Shown: piece after piece, positions 1 to 9,852 of the stretch | Numbering within the stretch: position 1 is the stretch's first letter | Layout of the letters: each line of letters starts with the position of its first letter | DNA from: Streptomyces sp. NBC_00557 | GTDB taxonomy: Bacteria > Actinomycetota > Actinomycetes > Streptomycetales > Streptomycetaceae | DNA length: 64,000 nucleotides | Reading direction: 5' to 3' | Assembly: GCF_036345995.1 (NCBI RefSeq) | Contig: NZ_CP107796.1 | Location: forward strand, 1,364,001 to 1,428,000 | Translations under genes and position numbers: made by a program | The notes under the pieces: model-generated | Seen by the model: the letters and a program-made list of their open reading frames with translations, nothing else | Told to the model about the DNA's origin: nothing | Database searches by the model: none

Positions 1-356
1 CCACCGTGTGGCTCGACCCGGCGGCGGCCGGCAGCGCGCCGTGGGCGGAGCTGCACCGCGCACTGCGGCAGCGGTTCCCGCGCTGTCGCGGGCCCGCCGA
101 GGACTTCACCCCGCATCTGTCCCTCGGCCGGACCCGGGACCCGCGGCGGGTCGGCGCCGACTGCGCCGCCCGGCTCGAGGCCATGACGGCGACGGTCTGG
201 GAACTGGTCCTGCTCTCCCGCCGCGGCGACGGCCCGATGCGGCCACGGGCCACGGTCGCCCTGCGAACCGGCGAGATCCGCCGGCTGCCCCCACCCGGCC
301 CCGAAGCGCCGGGCCCGGAGCACACGGCATGGCTCACCCCGATCACCGACAGATGA
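1..356 (+). CDS. 2'-5' RNA ligase family (2H phosphoesterase) protein, 5' partial
   Basis: Only the C-terminal part is present: the reading frame is open at the window edge and stops at 354-356. The visible protein carries [10 protein letters not shown], which matches the second H-x-[ST]-x motif of 2H phosphoesterases. The first H-x-T motif would lie upstream, outside the window. Members act on cyclic phosphates or RNA ends, but the substrate here is unknown. The internal GTG at position 6 is not a credible start because the frame continues upstream. The next gene is convergent. Confidence 0.6.
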   Translation, partial: TVWLDPAAAGSAPWAELHRALRQRFPRCRGPAEDFTPHLSLGRTRDPRRVGADCAARLEAMTATVWELVLLSRRGDGPMRPRATVALRTGEIRRLPPPGPEAPGPEHTAWLTPITDR

Positions 357-458
357 GGCCGCACGGCCCCGAGCAGCCGGGGCCACCGCGCGACGGGTTC
401 CGGTCCGTCGGCCCATCGGCCTCCGCGTACGTGCCGACGGACCGGCGGTCCCGCCCGC

Positions 459-1261
459 TCAGACGCCGACCGGCCTGGCCGGGCCGGGCACGTTGCGGAA
501 GCGGAACGGCTCCGGCTCGCGGCCGGCCTGGACGAACCAGCACTCCCCCGTGCCGTCGCCGGTGATGATCCGCAGCACGGTGTCCGCGACGGCCTCGGCC
601 GGGATGACCGGCAGACCCTGCTCGGAGAGCATGCCGCGCAGGTGGTCGATGATGCGCGACTCGGCGAACCCGGGGCAGACCGCGTTGAAGCGCACATTGT
701 CCGGGGCGAGAGCCGGCCCCAGGGAGCGCGCGAGTCCCACGACCGCGTGCTTGTTGGCCGCGTACAGCGGGTCGAACGGCACCGCGGCCAGGCCGGCGAG
801 CGACGCGGTCGCCACGATGGATCCTCCGCCGCGGGCCCGCAGCGCGGGCAGCACCGCGTGGGTGCCGAAGACCACGCCGTCGAGGTTGGCGCCCATCGCC
901 CGGCGGTAGCGCGCGGGGTCGAAGTCCTCTCCGACTCCGCATCCGGTCGCCACGCCCGCGTTGAGCAGGGCGATGTCGACACCGCCGTACCGCTCCTGGG
1001 TGAACTCCACCAGGGCTCGGTTGGCGTCGAGGTCGGAGACGTCGCAGGCGTGGAAGTGGCCGTCGACCAGGTCGGCCACCTCCCGGCCGCCCTGCGCGTC
1101 GAGGTCGGCGACGACCACGCGCGCGCCCGCCCTCGCCAGTGCCAGCGCCGAGGCCCGGCCCAGTCCGCTCGCGGCGCCGGTGACGATCGCCACCTTGCCC
1201 CGGAGGACCCCGCCGTCTTCTTGCTCTCCCCGCGGGACGGCGGCCCCGCCGCCGGCGGCGG

Positions 1262-1265
<4 letters not shown>
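459..1265 (-). CDS. SDR family NAD(P)-dependent oxidoreductase
   Basis: This is a 268-aa classical short-chain dehydrogenase. The nucleotide-binding motif TGAASGLG follows LRGKVAIV near the N-terminus (about residues 20-32). The catalytic Ser lies in ATASLAG and the Tyr/Lys pair in YAANK, so it should be active. The ATG at 1265 overlaps the TGA of the upstream reductase gene (1262), so the two are translationally coupled. The same frame stays open to 2489, but that part is the shadow of the reductase gene. The pair probably performs sequential redox steps on one substrate under the TetR-type site at 2302. The substrate cannot be read from sequence. Confidence 0.85.
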
Positions 1266-2269
<1,004 letters not shown>

Positions 2270-2301
2270 CGCGCCTCCTGTTGTCGCGGCTCCCGCGACC
2301 A

Positions 2302-2317
2302 TACCGACCAGTAGGTA
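2302..2317. promoter_or_regulatory. TetR-type operator (imperfect copy, reductase operon)
   Basis: TACCGACCAGTAGGTA is an imperfect palindrome (outer TACC/GGTA arms intact). It matches the perfect site at 16869-16886. It sits 33 bp upstream of the reductase start, where a repressor would block the promoter. The regulator is not encoded nearby. Confidence 0.5.
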
Positions 2318-2458
2318 GGCCTGGCGGCGTGACATTCCCCACAGGTCGTCCGGGCGGCCGCGGGACTGGCGCGCAAAGGCCGTGGACCCTCCGGCGGATC
2401 GCCGTCGACCCGATGCCGCACCGAGCCGAAAACGTGATTTCCGGCGGGGTTATCAGCC

Positions 2459-2476
2459 ATCCCAACCAGTCGGTAT
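2459..2476. promoter_or_regulatory. TetR-type operator (degenerate copy, symporter operon)
   Basis: ATCCCAACCAGTCGGTAT matches the perfect 18-bp palindrome at 16869 in 13 of 18 positions, with the right half intact. It lies 69 bp before the DUF485 gene start, facing the opposite unit to the copy at 2302. Confidence 0.45.
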
Positions 2477-2544
2477 CGTGCGCCGCCACACCGACGCTTC
2501 ACCGCCACCTCCCACGGATCCGAGCCGCACCGGAAGGCCATGCG

Positions 2545-3147
2545 ATGACACACCCCGACGACCGGTACCCGCCGCCAGCACCGCCGGGATGGACACAGCG
2601 GACCGAGCCCCGTGGCCACGCCCCCTGGCCCCAGCCGTACGGGCAGGCTCCGCGGCAGGAGCCGTACGGCCGGCCGCCCCAGGAGCCGTACGGCCGGCCG
2701 CCCCAGGGGCCGTACGGATCCGCACGGCAGCAGTCGTACGGACACCACGCCCCGCAGGACGCCCCCTGGGTACCCGACGCCTTTGACGACGACCGGTACG
2801 GGCCGGTCCCCCGGCGTCAACCGCACGCGCACGAGAGCCGTCCGCACGGCGCCGACCTCGCCGCCCTCCGCTCGGCCTACCAGGTGCTCCGCCGGGTCTC
2901 CACGCTCACCGCGCTCGGTTCCTTCGCGGTGTACGTGGTCCTGCCCTGCTGCGCGCCGGACCTGATGGGTTCCAGGATCGCCGGAGAGCTCAGCCTGGGC
3001 ATGGGCCTGGGGATCCTCCAGCTCGTCGTCACCTTCGCCGCCGTCCTGTGGTACGGGCGCAGCGCACGGCGCTCCGTGGACCCGCTGGCGCTGGCCGTCC
3101 GGCAGCGAGCGGTCCGGCCGGGCCAGGACGCGGGGGTGGCGGGATGA
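2545..3147 (+). CDS. DUF485 domain membrane protein (YjcH-like symporter partner)
   Basis: The product is a 200-aa protein in two parts. Residues 1-about 100 are hydrophilic and rich in Pro, Tyr, Gly and Gln, with PYGRPPQ-type repeats. Residues about 110-180 form a DUF485 domain with two membrane helices (TLTALGSFAVYVVLPCC and GMGLGILQLVVTFAAVLWYG). DUF485 proteins of the YjcH type are encoded directly before ActP-type solute:sodium symporters and are thought to assist them, and here the symporter start overlaps the stop codon (ATGA at 3144). I chose the ATG at 2545; the ATG at 2540 hits a stop after two codons. The long repeat-bearing N-terminus is much larger than the usual ~100-aa YjcH. 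Confidence 0.85.
   Translation: MTHPDDRYPPPAPPGWTQRTEPRGHAPWPQPYGQAPRQEPYGRPPQEPYGRPPQGPYGSARQQSYGHHAPQDAPWVPDAFDDDRYGPVPRRQPHAHESRPHGADLAALRSAYQVLRRVSTLTALGSFAVYVVLPCCAPDLMGSRIAGELSLGMGLGILQLVVTFAAVLWYGRSARRSVDPLALAVRQRAVRPGQDAGVAG
2656..2717 (+). repeat. 24-bp tandem repeat (2.6 copies) in DUF485 gene
   Basis: Two identical 24-bp units start at 2656 and 2680, and a third partial unit starts at 2704. They encode QEPYGRPP / QEPYGRPP / QGPYG. The repeat is in frame, so copy-number change would lengthen the tail without breaking the gene. Confidence 0.9.
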
Positions 3148-4760
3148 ACGACTTCGGCTCGGGAACGCAGGCGATCGTCCTGGTCCTGTTCAGCACGCTG
3201 GTGACGCTGACCCTGCTGATGTGCGTGATGGCGGGTCCGGACCGCGACGACCTGACGAACTTCTACACCGGCTACCTCTCGCTCACCCCGCTCAAGAACG
3301 GCCTGGCGATCGCGGGCGACTACATCTCCGCGGCCACGGTGCTGAGCACCACCGGCATCATCGCGCTCGCCGGGTACGACGGTTACGTGCTGGCGGTCAG
3401 CACCGCCCTGTCGCTGGTGCTGCTGATGTTCCTGCTGGCCGAACCGCTGCGCAACTCCGGCAGTTTCACCATGGGCGACGTGCTGGCCCGCACCGTGCCC
3501 GGACGGGCCGTGCGGATCGCCTCCTGCGTGGTGACGCTCTCGGCGACCCTCCCCTTCCTGGTCGTCCAGCTCTCCGGGGCCGGGTCGCTGCTCACCTTCA
3601 TCGTGGGCCTGCCGCACGAGACCGGCGCCAGGACGGCGTGCATCGCCCTGGTCGGCAGCCTGATGATCATCTACGCCGCGATCGGCGGCATGCGGGGCAC
3701 CGCGCTCATCCATGTGATCAAGATCGTGATCCTGCTCGGCACCAGCCTCACCGTGGCCGCCCTGGTCCTGAACCGCTTCGACTGGGACCTCGGCGAGCTG
3801 CTGCGGGCCGCCGAGCACGGCAGCGGAACGGGCCCGGCCTTCCTCCGGCAGGGCGTCCAGCTGGGGACGTCGGCAACCGAGCGGCTGGACTTCGCCAGCC
3901 TCCAGATCACCGTGATCCTCGGCGCGGCCTGCCTGCCGCACATCACGATGCGCCTGTACTCCGCGCGGGACGTGCCCGCCGTGCGCCGCTCCATGTCCTG
4001 GGCGGTCGGTACGGTCACCACCTTCTGCCTGACGGTGATCATCATGGGCACGGGTGCGGCCGCCCTCGTCGGATCGCGCTCCATCACCGCCGTCGACCCG
4101 CACGGCAGGACGTCGGTGCTCATGCTGTCCCGGGCACTGGGCGGCGGCGCCGGCTCCGTGGGCACGACGGTTCTCTACGCGGCCATGGCGGGCACGGTGT
4201 TCATCACCCTGCTGTCCTCCGTGGCGGGCATGACGCTGGCCGCGGCCTCGTCCCTCGCCCACGACCTGTTCGCCCATGCGGTACGGCGGGAACGGGCGGC
4301 GCCGCGTACGGAGATGACGGTGGCGGCGTGGACGAGCGTGGCGGTGGGGAGCGTCGCCATCCTGCTCTCCGTCCTGGTGCAGAACTGGGACGTCGCCGTG
4401 CTGACCACGCTGGCGGTCTGCATCGGGGCGTCAGCCGTGGCCCCGGCGCTGACCTACTCGCTGTTCTGGCGCGGGTTCACCCGCACCGGCCTGCTCGCGA
4501 GCCTCTACGGCGGCACGGCCTGCGCGGTGGTGCTGATGGTCTTCTCCAAGGCCGTCTCCGGCACCCCCGCCGCGGTCTTCCCGCACACGGACTTCCACTG
4601 GTTCCCCCTGCAGTCCACCGGCCTGGTCTCGGTCCCGTTCGGCTATCTGGCGGGCTGGCTGGGCAGCCGTCTGGACCACCGGCGCCGCGCCGCCGACAGC
4701 CAGGAGAACCGGCGGCTGTACGAGGAGAGCGAGGCACGGCTGCTGGCCGCGGCCGAATGA
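3144..4760 (+). CDS. Sodium/solute symporter, ActP-like cation/acetate permease
   Basis: This 538-aa SSSF transporter has about 13 membrane segments. Family features include the N-terminal YTGYLSLTPLKNGLAIAGDYISAA segment (around residues 34-55), GYDGYVLAVSTALSLVLLM, the GGMRGTALIHVIK motif, and ITVILGAACLPHITMRLYSARD. These match the ActP/MctC acetate, propionate and pyruvate permease branch. Substrate is therefore likely a short monocarboxylate driven by Na+. The start ATG overlaps the stop of the DUF485 gene. The C-terminus ends in a charged cytoplasmic tail. Shared regulation with the TetR-type operator at 2459 is inferred. Confidence 0.9.
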   Translation: MNDFGSGTQAIVLVLFSTLVTLTLLMCVMAGPDRDDLTNFYTGYLSLTPLKNGLAIAGDYISAATVLSTTGIIALAGYDGYVLAVSTALSLVLLMFLLAEPLRNSGSFTMGDVLARTVPGRAVRIASCVVTLSATLPFLVVQLSGAGSLLTFIVGLPHETGARTACIALVGSLMIIYAAIGGMRGTALIHVIKIVILLGTSLTVAALVLNRFDWDLGELLRAAEHGSGTGPAFLRQGVQLGTSATERLDFASLQITVILGAACLPHITMRLYSARDVPAVRRSMSWAVGTVTTFCLTVIIMGTGAAALVGSRSITAVDPHGRTSVLMLSRALGGGAGSVGTTVLYAAMAGTVFITLLSSVAGMTLAAASSLAHDLFAHAVRRERAAPRTEMTVAAWTSVAVGSVAILLSVLVQNWDVAVLTTLAVCIGASAVAPALTYSLFWRGFTRTGLLASLYGGTACAVVLMVFSKAVSGTPAAVFPHTDFHWFPLQSTGLVSVPFGYLAGWLGSRLDHRRRAADSQENRRLYEESEARLLAAAE

Positions 4761-4909
4761 CCCGGTCACTGTGAACTGCCTCACCGGGCGGGGCTGTCGG
4801 CACCTGCGAACTGCCTGGTCGACAGCTCCCTCCCGGCCCCGGCGGCCGCCTGATGGCCGGATGCGTCAATAATCTGTCATTGCAGCCAGTACGGCGGCCG
4901 ATACAGGCT

Positions 4910-5932
4910 GTGACCGTGGCAGAGCGACGTGTTGTTGTGGTGGTGTACGCGGGCGCCATGGCCCTGGACATCACCGGACCGATCGAAGTGTTCGACACCG
5001 CCAACCGGCTCCTTCCGCCGGCGGCCGCCCCGTACCGGATCGACCTGGTCTCGGCCGACGCGCCCCTGGTGCGCACGAGTTCCGGCGTGAGCGTGGCGGC
5101 TTCCCCGCTTCAGGACGGGCGGGGCCCCATCGACACCCTTCTCGTGCCGGGCGGGTGGAGTCTCGGCGACGCGCTCCGGGACCGGGCGCTGGTGTCGTGG
5201 ATCGGCGAGGCGGCGGCCCGGTCGCGCAGGGTCGCCTCCGTCTGCGGCGGATCCTTTCTGCTGGCCGAGGCGGGCCTCCTGGACGGCAGACGCGCCACCA
5301 CGCACTGGGCGTACAGCGAGGCGATGGCCGGCCGCTACCCGGACGTGACGGTGGACGCCGAGCCGATCTTCGTCTGGGACGGCCCCTACGTGACCTCCGC
5401 GGGTGTGTCGACCGGGATCGACATGGCGCTGGCCCTGGTGGAGGCCGACCACGGCGCGGCGCTCGCGCTGGAGACGGCGCGGTTCCTGGTGCTCTTCCTC
5501 AAACGGCACGGAGGGCAGTCCCAGTTCAGCGCCGTCCTGGACGCCCAGCTGGCCGACCATCCGCCGATCCGGACCGCGCAGGAGTGGATCCTGGAGAACC
5601 TGCACAACCCCTTACCCGTGGCCGAGATCGCCCGGCGGGCCAACATGAGCGTGCGCAACTTCGCCCGGGTCTTCCGCCGCGAGGTGGGCACGACCCCCGG
5701 CCAGTACGTCGAGCGGACGCGCATCGCCCGCGCGCGTGAGCTGCTGGAGACCACCGATCTGCCGATGAGTCAGATAGCGGGCCGCTGCGGGTTCGGCGCC
5801 CCCGAGACGTTCTGCCGCTCCTTCGGACGGACCCTGGGGCTCACCCCGAAGGAGTACCGGCACCGCTTCCAGACCATCTCGCCGTCCGGCCTCGTCGACC
5901 GGCACCACGAGACGGAGAGGACCCCCGTATGA
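4910..5932 (+). CDS. GlxA family transcriptional regulator (DJ-1/PfpI + AraC HTH)
   Basis: With the GTG at 4910 this is a 340-aa regulator. Residues about 5-170 form a DJ-1/PfpI amidotransferase-like sensor domain, including SVCGGSFLLAEAG with the elbow Cys at residue 112. Residues about 230-325 are an AraC-type double helix-turn-helix (PVAEIARRANMSVRNFARVF ... PMSQIAGRCGFGAPETFCRSFG). An upstream ATG at 4853 is possible, but it lacks a ribosome-binding site and would span an AT-richer, promoter-like stretch (4866-4885). The stop overlaps the start of the ThDP enzyme gene, so the regulator is the first gene of the cassette it probably controls. The inducer is unknown. Confidence 0.85.
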   Translation: MTVAERRVVVVVYAGAMALDITGPIEVFDTANRLLPPAAAPYRIDLVSADAPLVRTSSGVSVAASPLQDGRGPIDTLLVPGGWSLGDALRDRALVSWIGEAAARSRRVASVCGGSFLLAEAGLLDGRRATTHWAYSEAMAGRYPDVTVDAEPIFVWDGPYVTSAGVSTGIDMALALVEADHGAALALETARFLVLFLKRHGGQSQFSAVLDAQLADHPPIRTAQEWILENLHNPLPVAEIARRANMSVRNFARVFRREVGTTPGQYVERTRIARARELLETTDLPMSQIAGRCGFGAPETFCRSFGRTLGLTPKEYRHRFQTISPSGLVDRHHETERTPV

Positions 5933-7677
5933 CCACCACGACCCCGTTCTTACCCACGGCAGGCACGGTACGCCTGGTGGACCACCTGGCCGCGGAACTC
6001 GCCAGGGCCGGCGTCACCCACCTGTTCGGCGTCGGCGGCGCGAACATCGAGGACCTGTACGACGCCGTCCACCGCGGCGGCACCCTCCGCCCCGTCGTGG
6101 CCAAGCACGAGTTCTCCGCCGTCACGATGGCCGACGGTTACGCGCGGACCACCCGGCGCCTGGGCGTCGTCGCCGCCACCTCGGGCGGCGGTGCGATGAA
6201 CCTGGTACCGGGCCTGGCGGAGGCGTACGCGTCCCGGGTGCCCGTGCTGGCCCTGGTGGGCCAGCCGCCGACCGGCCAGGAGGGACGCGGGGCGTTCCAG
6301 GACTCCAGCGGCAAGGCGGGCTCCTTCGACGCCCGCGAGGTCTTCGCCCCGGTCTCCCGGTTCTGCGCCCGGGTCGAGGACGCGGACGCGCTCCCGGAGT
6401 TGCTGCCCCGGGCGGTGGCGGCGGCCCGGGCCGATCCGCGCGGACCGGCGGTGCTGCTGCTGCCCAAGGACGTCCAGCAGGCCCGGATCCGGTGGCCCGG
6501 CCGCGTCCCGGCGCCGGCGCCGACGGCACCGGCGGCGGCACTCGACGGCGCGGCGCTCACCGCCGTGGCGGACGCCCTTCGCGGGGCCGGCCGCGTCCTC
6601 GTGATCGCCGGAGAGGGCGTCGCCGCCGCGGACGCGCGCGCGGAACTGGCCGGACTGGCCCGGCGCCTCGGGGCGTGGGTGGCGGTCACCCCCGACGCCA
6701 AGGACGTCTTCGACAACCGTGACCCGCGCTTCGCGGGTGTGGCCGGAGTGATGGGCCATGCCAACGTCGAGGACTGTCTGCGGCGGGCCGATGTGTGCCT
6801 GCTGGCGGGCACCCGGCTGCCGCTCCTGGCGAGCGCCGGCCTCGACCGGGCGCTGGACGCCGCCGACGTCGTGTCCCTCGGCGCGGAACCGCCGTTCGTG
6901 CCGGGCACCGTGCTGGCCGGGGACCTGCGCGAGGCGCTGCGCGCGGTGACCGGCCGGCTCCCGCCCCGCTCCCCCGCCTGCCCCGCGCACTCCGGTCCGC
7001 TGCCGGACCCTGCCTCCCCGGCCGTCCGCGGGCGCGCCGTCCCCTACGCCCGGGCGATCGCCGCGGTGGCGGCGGCACTCCCCGAGGACGCGCACGTCTT
7101 CGTGGACGCCGGCAACGCGGGCGCCAGCGCGGTCCATCTCCTCCCGGCACCGCGCCACGGCCGTTTCGTGGTGGCGGTCGGCATGGGCGGCATGGGCTAC
7201 ACCTTCGGCGCCGGCATCGGGGCCGCGCTCGCCACCGGGCGGCGCACCTACGTCCTCGCCGGCGACGGGGCCTTCTTCATGCACGGGATGGAAGTGCACA
7301 CCGCCGTGGAGCACGCCGCACCCGTGACGTTCGTGATCTTCAACAACAACGCCCACGCCATGTGCGCGCTGCGGGAGGAGTTCCTCCAGGGCGGCGTCCG
7401 CGGCGACGACCTGTTCGGCCGGACCGACATCGCCGCCGGGGTGGCCGCCGCCTTCCCGTCCCTCGACGTCACCGCGGCCGCGGACGCGGCCCAGCTGCGC
7501 GAGGCGCTGCTGCGCGGCAACGCGGGCGGCGGCCCGGCGTTCGTCGCGCTGGACTGCGACCCGCGGGAGATACCCCCGTTCCTCCCCTTCCGGCCCTTCG
7601 CCGAAGCCGCCGGCCGTACCGGACACCCCGACAGCAAGGAGAACCCCGATGAGCGACGAGTCGTCCACGTTGGCTGA
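5929..7677 (+). CDS. Thiamine-diphosphate-dependent enzyme (acetolactate synthase-like)
   Basis: This is a 582-aa protein with the three-domain ThDP fold. The Pyr domain holds the cofactor-activating Glu61 in VVAKHEFSAVTMADGYAR. The middle domain covers about residues 190-340. The PP domain has the Mg/ThDP motif GDG (residues 445-447) followed by NNN near 471. Such enzymes decarboxylate 2-oxo acids or join the resulting carbanion to a second carbonyl. No FAD-binding signature could be judged by eye. Start ATGA overlaps the regulator stop, and the 3' end overlaps the next gene by 29 bp. In this cassette it could supply an acyl or hydroxy-ketone unit to the KAS III-like enzyme (inference). Confidence 0.85.
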   Translation: MTTTTPFLPTAGTVRLVDHLAAELARAGVTHLFGVGGANIEDLYDAVHRGGTLRPVVAKHEFSAVTMADGYARTTRRLGVVAATSGGGAMNLVPGLAEAYASRVPVLALVGQPPTGQEGRGAFQDSSGKAGSFDAREVFAPVSRFCARVEDADALPELLPRAVAAARADPRGPAVLLLPKDVQQARIRWPGRVPAPAPTAPAAALDGAALTAVADALRGAGRVLVIAGEGVAAADARAELAGLARRLGAWVAVTPDAKDVFDNRDPRFAGVAGVMGHANVEDCLRRADVCLLAGTRLPLLASAGLDRALDAADVVSLGAEPPFVPGTVLAGDLREALRAVTGRLPPRSPACPAHSGPLPDPASPAVRGRAVPYARAIAAVAAALPEDAHVFVDAGNAGASAVHLLPAPRHGRFVVAVGMGGMGYTFGAGIGAALATGRRTYVLAGDGAFFMHGMEVHTAVEHAAPVTFVIFNNNAHAMCALREEFLQGGVRGDDLFGRTDIAAGVAAAFPSLDVTAAADAAQLREALLRGNAGGGPAFVALDCDPREIPPFLPFRPFAEAAGRTGHPDSKENPDERRVVHVG

Positions 7678-8302
7678 CATCCCCGGCCTGATGCGGATCG
7701 AGAACACGGGCAGGGAGGAGCTGACCGCCCACTGCATGGAACTCACCCACGCCGTCTACCCCCACCATCAGGTGTACGGGCGGTACTGCACCATCCACGA
7801 GTACGTCGACTGCCCGCCCGAGCAGGCCTACGACTACCTGCGCCAGGGTCATCACCTGGAGGAGTGGACCTGCAGCCTGCGGGACTTCGCGCCGTCCGGC
7901 ACGCCGGGGCTGTGGGTCGGCCGCGACCGGCTGGAGGACGACACCAGGATCTACTGCAGGGTGGCCGCCCAACCCGAGGCCATGACCGTGGACTACCACT
8001 GCGCCTGGGACCAGGGCGACACACTGTGGATGATCTACCTGATGCGCGTCGTGCCGGCCCGCCTGGTGCTCGGCAAGCCGGGATCGGTGATCACCTGGAC
8101 CAACTGCCGGCACCCCTACTACGACGCCAACCCGCACCCCGAGAAGGCGCCCCGCCCGGACCGGCCCTGGGTGGGCGACTACTGGGACCTGTTCTACGCC
8201 GGGCACACCGTGGAGATGAACAACCTCAAGGCCATCCTGGAACACCGTCACCGGCGCGGCCTGCCCGTCGGCGTGGCCCCGGCGCGGGCGGTGGAGCGGT
8301 GA
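7649..8302 (+). CDS. SRPBCC family protein (polyketide cyclase-like)
   Basis: The 217-aa product resembles START/Bet v1-like (SRPBCC) proteins. The N-terminal part carries YCTIHEYVDCPPEQAYDYLRQ, the typical 'boundary condition' strand-helix opening of the fold. The rest is rich in aromatic residues (WDQGDTLWMIYLM, YWDLFYAG), as expected for a hydrophobic pocket. These proteins bind or cyclise hydrophobic intermediates, but the function here is unproven. The start at 7649 follows AAGGAG and overlaps the ThDP gene by 29 bp. The stop overlaps the KAS III-like gene start (GTGA at 8299). Confidence 0.65.
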   Translation: MSDESSTLADIPGLMRIENTGREELTAHCMELTHAVYPHHQVYGRYCTIHEYVDCPPEQAYDYLRQGHHLEEWTCSLRDFAPSGTPGLWVGRDRLEDDTRIYCRVAAQPEAMTVDYHCAWDQGDTLWMIYLMRVVPARLVLGKPGSVITWTNCRHPYYDANPHPEKAPRPDRPWVGDYWDLFYAGHTVEMNNLKAILEHRHRRGLPVGVAPARAVER

Positions 8303-9318
8303 CCGGGGTCAGTCTCACGGACGTCGCGAGCTACCTCCCCGGCGATCCGGTCCCCGCCGCGTTCTACACCGACCACCCCGGAGCGGAGGACAAGCTCCGC
8401 GACCACCCCATGTTCAAGGTCCCGCCGTCACGGCACCACGTGGCACCGGACGAGACCAACGCCGACATGGTCGAACGCGCCGTACAGCCGCTGATCGACC
8501 GGCACGGCAGGGCGGAGATCCAAGCGGTGGACGTGCTGCTGGTGCACAGCCAGCTGCCGGACCTGCCGTTCGTGGGCGCCGGGACCGAGGTGGCGCGCCG
8601 GCTGGGCCTGAACCCCGAGTGGCTCGTCGACGTGGCCAACGCCGGCTGTGCGTCCTTCGTGTACATGCTGAAGCTGGCCCGGCAGATCCTCACCACCACC
8701 TCCGCGAAGCGCGCGCTGATCTGCAACGCGCAGAGCGCCGCGGGCCAGTGGTTCACCCAGTCCGAGGTGCGCAAGCTGGCCCAGGCCGCCATCCCGGGCG
8801 ACGGCTGCGGCGTGGGATACGTGACGACGTCGGCCGGCGCCCCGGTGCTCGACGTGGAGACCCGGCACATCGGCGCGTACGCCGGGGACATGACGGTGGC
8901 GGTCGACGACGGCCGCAAGTACTGGGAGCCGGGCGAGTCCCAGCTGCGCATCGGGTTCACCGACGCGAGCGTGGCCAAGGTCCTGGCACGCGGCAACCGC
9001 CTGGTCCCCGAGGTGGTCACGGACCTGTGCCGGCGGCTCGGCGTGCCGCCCGCCGGCATCGACGTCCTCATCACCAACCAGCCCAACCGCACCTTCCTGC
9101 GGAACTGGCGGGAGGCGCTGCAACTGCCCGCCGAACGGCACCCGAACACCTTCGACCGGTGCGGGAACCTCTTCGGAGCGGCGATCCCGGTCACCCTGGA
9201 CCACGCGGTCCGCTCGGGCCGGGTGAAGGACGGCGACCTGGTGGTGCTGGGAGGGTTCGCCCACGCGGGCGACTTCGCCGGGGCGGCCGCCGTCCGCTGG
9301 CACGGCGGGCGGGGATGA
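8299..9318 (+). CDS. Ketoacyl-ACP synthase III-like enzyme with altered catalytic triad
   Basis: This is a 339-aa thiolase-fold protein of the FabH/KAS III group. The nucleophile Cys117 is present in VANAGCASFVY. The Asn of the triad is present as Asn290 in CGNLFGAAIPVTL. The His that normally begins the HQAN motif is replaced: the sequence reads TNQPN, with Asn260 at the His position. KAS III-like enzymes with changed triads often act as acyltransferases rather than condensing enzymes, so C-O or C-N bond formation is plausible here. The GTG start overlaps the SRPBCC stop. It belongs to the 4.9-9.85 kb cassette, next to a truncated aminotransferase. Confidence 0.8.
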   Translation: MTGVSLTDVASYLPGDPVPAAFYTDHPGAEDKLRDHPMFKVPPSRHHVAPDETNADMVERAVQPLIDRHGRAEIQAVDVLLVHSQLPDLPFVGAGTEVARRLGLNPEWLVDVANAGCASFVYMLKLARQILTTTSAKRALICNAQSAAGQWFTQSEVRKLAQAAIPGDGCGVGYVTTSAGAPVLDVETRHIGAYAGDMTVAVDDGRKYWEPGESQLRIGFTDASVAKVLARGNRLVPEVVTDLCRRLGVPPAGIDVLITNQPNRTFLRNWREALQLPAERHPNTFDRCGNLFGAAIPVTLDHAVRSGRVKDGDLVVLGGFAHAGDFAGAAAVRWHGGRG

Positions 9319-9324
9319 CGGCCC

Positions 9325-9852
9325 ATGGGCGTTCCCGTACTGCACCGGCTGGCCCTGAACGAGAGCCCGTACCCGCCGTTGCCCTCGGTGCGCAGGGCGA
9401 TGCGGCGGGCCGTGGCCCGGGCGCACCGGTACCCGCAGTTCCATCCCGACGGCCTCACCGAGCGGATCGCCGCCTGGTGCCGGGTGGCCCCCGACAGCGT
9501 CGCGGTCGGCAGCGGATCGGTGGGGGTGGCCCTGCAGCTGCTGCAGGCGGTCGTCGAGCCGGGCGACACGATGGTGCACGCCTGGCGGACCTTCGACGCG
9601 TACCCGCTGCTGGCCGGGATGACGGGCGCCCGGCCCGTCCCCGTGCCCCTGTCACCGGACGGACACCAGGATCCGGACGCCCTGCTGGCGGCGGTCGACC
9701 ACCGCACCCGGGTCGTGGTGGTGTGCAATCCGCACAACCCCACCGGAAGCCTGATCGCCGCCGACGCCCTGGCGGCGTTCCTGCGCCGGGTCCCCCGGCA
9801 CGTGATCGTGCTCCTGGACGAGGCGTACGTGGAGTTCGCCGGACCGGTCCCG
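9325..9852 (+). pseudogene. HisC-like PLP aminotransferase, C-terminally truncated
   Basis: The first ~175 residues match class I/II aminotransferases of the histidinol-phosphate type: LALNESPYPPLPSVRRAM, a GSGSVG loop, VVVCNPHNPTGSLI, and LLDEAYVEF. Homology stops at about 9850, exactly where the stop codon of the convergent phosphatase gene lies (9853). The frame then runs on to 10002, but only as antisense of that gene. The whole large-domain C-terminal half is missing, including the SK motif with the Schiff-base lysine. The product cannot bind PLP covalently, so this is best called a pseudogene made by a deletion. The intact enzyme would have completed the upstream cassette. Confidence 0.8.
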
